Below, in pieces: positions 63,852 through 64,000 of a stretch of 64,000 bases of DNA. The stretch's first letter is position 1. Each line of letters opens with the position of its first letter. The stretch spans positions 558,001-622,000 of the forward strand of contig CAWBIT010000005.1 in NCBI GenBank assembly GCA_963789025.1. Reading direction: 5' to 3'. The translations under genes and the position numbers were made by a program. The notes under the pieces are model-generated. The model was not told the origin of the DNA. It saw only the letters and a list, made by a program, of their open reading frames with translations, and did no database searches. Source of the stretch: AP-15 sp963789025 (lineage in GTDB: Bacteria; Pseudomonadota; Alphaproteobacteria; ATCC43930; CGMCC-115725).

Positions 63852-64000
63852 TCAACGCGCCCGGTGATGGATGAAGTCGGTAATCAACTCCAGCGCGCGC
63901 CGCGCATCCGGTGAAGTCGGGTCGCGCGGGATGAGGGCGTGCGGTTGGCCCTCGAATTTGTGGAACGCGATCGAGCTGCCGGCCTTGCTATAGGCGGCCG
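63852..64000 (-). CDS. Alpha/beta hydrolase, C-terminal part (runs off the window)
   Basis: The last 48 codons are visible: KAGSSIAFHKFEGQPHALIP and SPDARRALELITDFIHHRAR, then TGA. The GQPHALIPRD segment has the His of the catalytic triad as found at the C-terminus of alpha/beta hydrolases. The rest of the gene lies beyond position 64000. Confidence 0.6.
   Translation of the reverse strand, partial: AAYSKAGSSIAFHKFEGQPHALIPRDPTSPDARRALELITDFIHHRAR

Overview
The window looks like chromosomal DNA of a GC-rich alphaproteobacterium, probably Hyphomicrobiales (Bradyrhizobium-like) or a neighbouring order. This is inferred from gene content: MdtABC-type RND efflux, Mqo, IorAB-type molybdenum hydroxylase, CaiB and LLM-class enzymes, an EttA/MlaC neighbourhood, a TPR tail typical of rhizobial adenylate cyclases, and abundant palindromic extragenic repeats. 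No rRNA was seen, and the only tRNA is a degenerate tRNA-Leu-like sequence inside a mobile element.

Layout. 0.3-6.2 kb: an RND efflux pair, a frameshifted DUF1275 gene and a small secreted protein. 6.2-18.8 kb: an organic-acid and redox cluster on the plus strand (lactate/malate dehydrogenase, beta-hydroxyacid dehydrogenase, aldo/keto reductase, DJ-1 fragment, two cupins, LutA, LutB fragment, Mqo, FumC, malic enzyme). Only mqo, fumC, lutA and the cupins are intact. The rest are broken by frameshifts, an IS5-like element, a related MITE-like unit and an IS1595-type element. 19-20.2 kb: a decayed trypsin-like protease. 20.4-31.8 kb, mostly minus strand: IorBA, decayed enoyl-CoA hydratase, nitronate monooxygenase and SnoaL-like genes, an IS630 element, an alcohol dehydrogenase, an F420-reductase-like protein and a maleate isomerase. 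30.3-34.1 kb: a CHAT-NTPase-TPR (NLR-like) gene carrying two in-frame TAG codons, preceded by a small gene that shares its N-terminal motif.

34.2-55.9 kb is intact: phosphoesterase, TonB, LigA and RecN on the minus strand; fRMsr, an amidohydrolase, an orphan ring-hydroxylating dioxygenase beta subunit and a haem-oxygenase-like iron protein on the plus strand; then transport, amino-acid, SDR, LLM, OmpA, SMP-30, CaiB and flavin-monooxygenase genes. 55.9-59.9 kb is a complete 4.03-kb IS1595-family transposon with an exact 8-bp target duplication (TAACACAG). It carries passenger genes (DUF4760 membrane protein, DUF5343 protein, small proteins, a winged-helix protein), a tRNA-Leu-like sequence and mirrored promoter-like sequences in its two ends. 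59.9-64 kb: a truncated ABC-F copy joined to an adenylate-cyclase TPR remnant, then full-length ettA, an MlaC-like gene and a partial alpha/beta hydrolase.

The most interesting items are the CHAT/NTPase/TPR locus with its matching small partner, the IS1595 element with cargo, and the confinement of gene decay to about 4.8-31.8 kb plus mobile-element junctions. All function calls come from reading the sequence. No database search was run.
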